A DNA stretch of 5,312 bases from positions 1 through 5,312 of the forward strand of contig DGEO01000001.1 in assembly GCA_002385985.1 (NCBI GenBank), in the 5' to 3' direction. Within the stretch, counting starts at the first letter, position 1; the number at the start of each line of letters is the position of its first letter. The position numbers and the translations under genes were made by a program. Positions 4,662-5,312 of this stretch are shown here, in pieces. Origin of the DNA: Anaerolineaceae bacterium UBA3924 (GTDB taxonomy: Bacteria; Chloroflexota; Anaerolineae; Anaerolineales; Anaerolineaceae). The notes beneath the pieces are model-generated. The model was given only the letters and a program-made list of their open reading frames with translations, did no database searches and was not told the origin of the DNA.

Positions 4662-5312
4662 GAGCTTTGACCCGTCCGGCGACGACCTGCCCGGCAAGCC
4701 CGACTGCCCGATCTGCGGCGGGGTTGGCTTCATCCGCCAGGACCTGCCGGTGGACGATCCCAACTTCGGCCGGGTGCAGGTGTGTCCCTGCCGCCAGCAG
4801 GAGGTGGTCCGCAGGGCGCACGAGCGGCTGCATCGCATGAGCAATCTGGAGGCCTTCCGCGGCATGACCTTCGAGACCTTCAAGACTCAGGGCCGGCTGG
4901 GGCTGGGCGACCAGCAGGTGCGCTCGCTGGAGACCGCCCTGGCGCAGTCGCAGCATTTTTCCCAGACGCTCAACGGCTGGCTGCTGCTGATGGGCACCTA
5001 CGGCTGCGGCAAGACCCACCTTGCGGCGGCCATCGCCAACGCCGCCGTTGCTCTGGGTGTGCCGACCCTCTTCCTGACCGTGCCGGACCTGCTGGACTGG
5101 CTGCGCTTCTCCTACGACGGGCAGGAGGAGAGCTTTGAGGAGCGCTTTGAGGAAATCCGCAGTATGCGCCTGCTGGTGCTGGACGATCTGGGCACCCAGA
5201 ACACCACCCCCTGGGCGGCCGAAAAGCTCTTCCAGATCATCAACCACCGCTACATCCACCGCCTTCCGACGGTGATCACCACCAACCAGGAGCTGAGCGA
5301 GATGGACGGGCG
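4582..5312 (+). CDS. DnaC/DnaI-like AAA+ helicase loader ATPase (partial at right edge)
   Basis: This is an ATPase of the DnaC/DnaI/IstB type that probably loads the DnaB helicase encoded two genes upstream. The frame stays open to the window end, giving 243 residues. Perhaps several tens of C-terminal residues are missing. The N-terminus MKKIDEILKQI is followed by a zinc-ribbon-like cysteine set: C42 and C45 (CPIC), then C68 and C70 (CPC). The AAA+ core then follows. Walker A is GTYGCGKT (138-145, Lys144, Thr145). Walker B is LLVLDDLG with Asp201 and Asp202. The sensor-1 region is PTVITTNQEL (229-238, Asn235). The segment LFLTVPDLLDWLRFSYDG is typical of DnaC/DnaI proteins. The start could be GTG 4579 or ATG 4582, both served by GGAAGGAG. 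ATG 4633 is possible but lacks a comparable ribosome site. It shares about 80 bases with the DnaD-like gene in another frame. The sensor-2 region lies outside the window. Confidence 0.93.
   Translation, partial: MKKIDEILKQITEDTSKMSSQISPNTESFDPSGDDLPGKPDCPICGGVGFIRQDLPVDDPNFGRVQVCPCRQQEVVRRAHERLHRMSNLEAFRGMTFETFKTQGRLGLGDQQVRSLETALAQSQHFSQTLNGWLLLMGTYGCGKTHLAAAIANAAVALGVPTLFLTVPDLLDWLRFSYDGQEESFEERFEEIRSMRLLVLDDLGTQNTTPWAAEKLFQIINHRYIHRLPTVITTNQELSEMDG

Noticed and set aside
3618..4883. 421-codon open frame on the minus strand across dnaB, DnaD-like and DnaC-like genes
   Set aside because: It spans three well-supported genes antisense and has no recognisable domain. It is a composition artefact.
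4648..5259. 203-codon minus-strand frame opposite the DnaC-like gene
   Set aside because: It is antisense to a gene with Walker A, Walker B and a zinc ribbon, and has no motifs of its own.

Overview
The window looks like ordinary chromosomal DNA from a GC-rich bacterium. The best guess is a member of the Chloroflexota, probably Anaerolineae-like. I base this on the style of the DnaD-like protein, the gene order replicative helicase / DnaD-like / DnaC-like loader, and the general codon use. This is inference from remembered families, not from a search. There is no sign of a plasmid, phage, transposon, CRISPR array, tRNA or rRNA.

Layout, left to right. (1) Positions 1-714 (+) hold the C-terminal half of a sodium-pumping decarboxylase beta subunit (OadB/GcdB/MmdB family), cut by the left edge. 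(2) A strong hairpin at 740-763 has T-runs on both sides and serves as a terminator shared by two convergent genes. (3) Positions 783-1487 (-) hold an OmpR-type response regulator whose receiver domain has lost most of its phosphorylation-site residues. (4) A 370-base divergent intergenic region (1488-1857) holds a long, hairpin-rich leader and a -10 box for the regulator. It also holds a 13-bp inverted repeat and a promoter for the rightward genes. (5) Positions 1858-2442 (+) hold a bifunctional nuclease (DUF151) family protein with an acidic tail ending in an AT-hook-like basic motif. (6) Positions 2443-2595 hold mutually exclusive hairpins, a sigma70-like promoter and a short direct repeat. 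(7) From 2596 to the right edge (+) there is a tightly packed replication operon: replicative helicase dnaB, a DnaD-like protein and a DnaC/DnaI-like AAA+ ATPase with a zinc ribbon. The ATPase gene starts inside the DnaD-like gene and runs off the window.

The three right-hand genes form a coherent module. DnaB is the fork helicase, the AAA+ protein is its probable loader, and the DnaD-like protein is probably the primosomal adaptor. The two junctions overlap (4 nt, then about 80 nt), which suggests coupled translation and balanced amounts. The nuclease-family gene upstream could be co-transcribed with them, but dnaB appears to have its own promoter. The decarboxylase and the response regulator are not obviously connected to replication.

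I found no clearly new system. The items most worth a second look are the degenerate receiver, the AT-hook-like tail and the structured regions upstream of the regulator, nuclease-family and dnaB genes.
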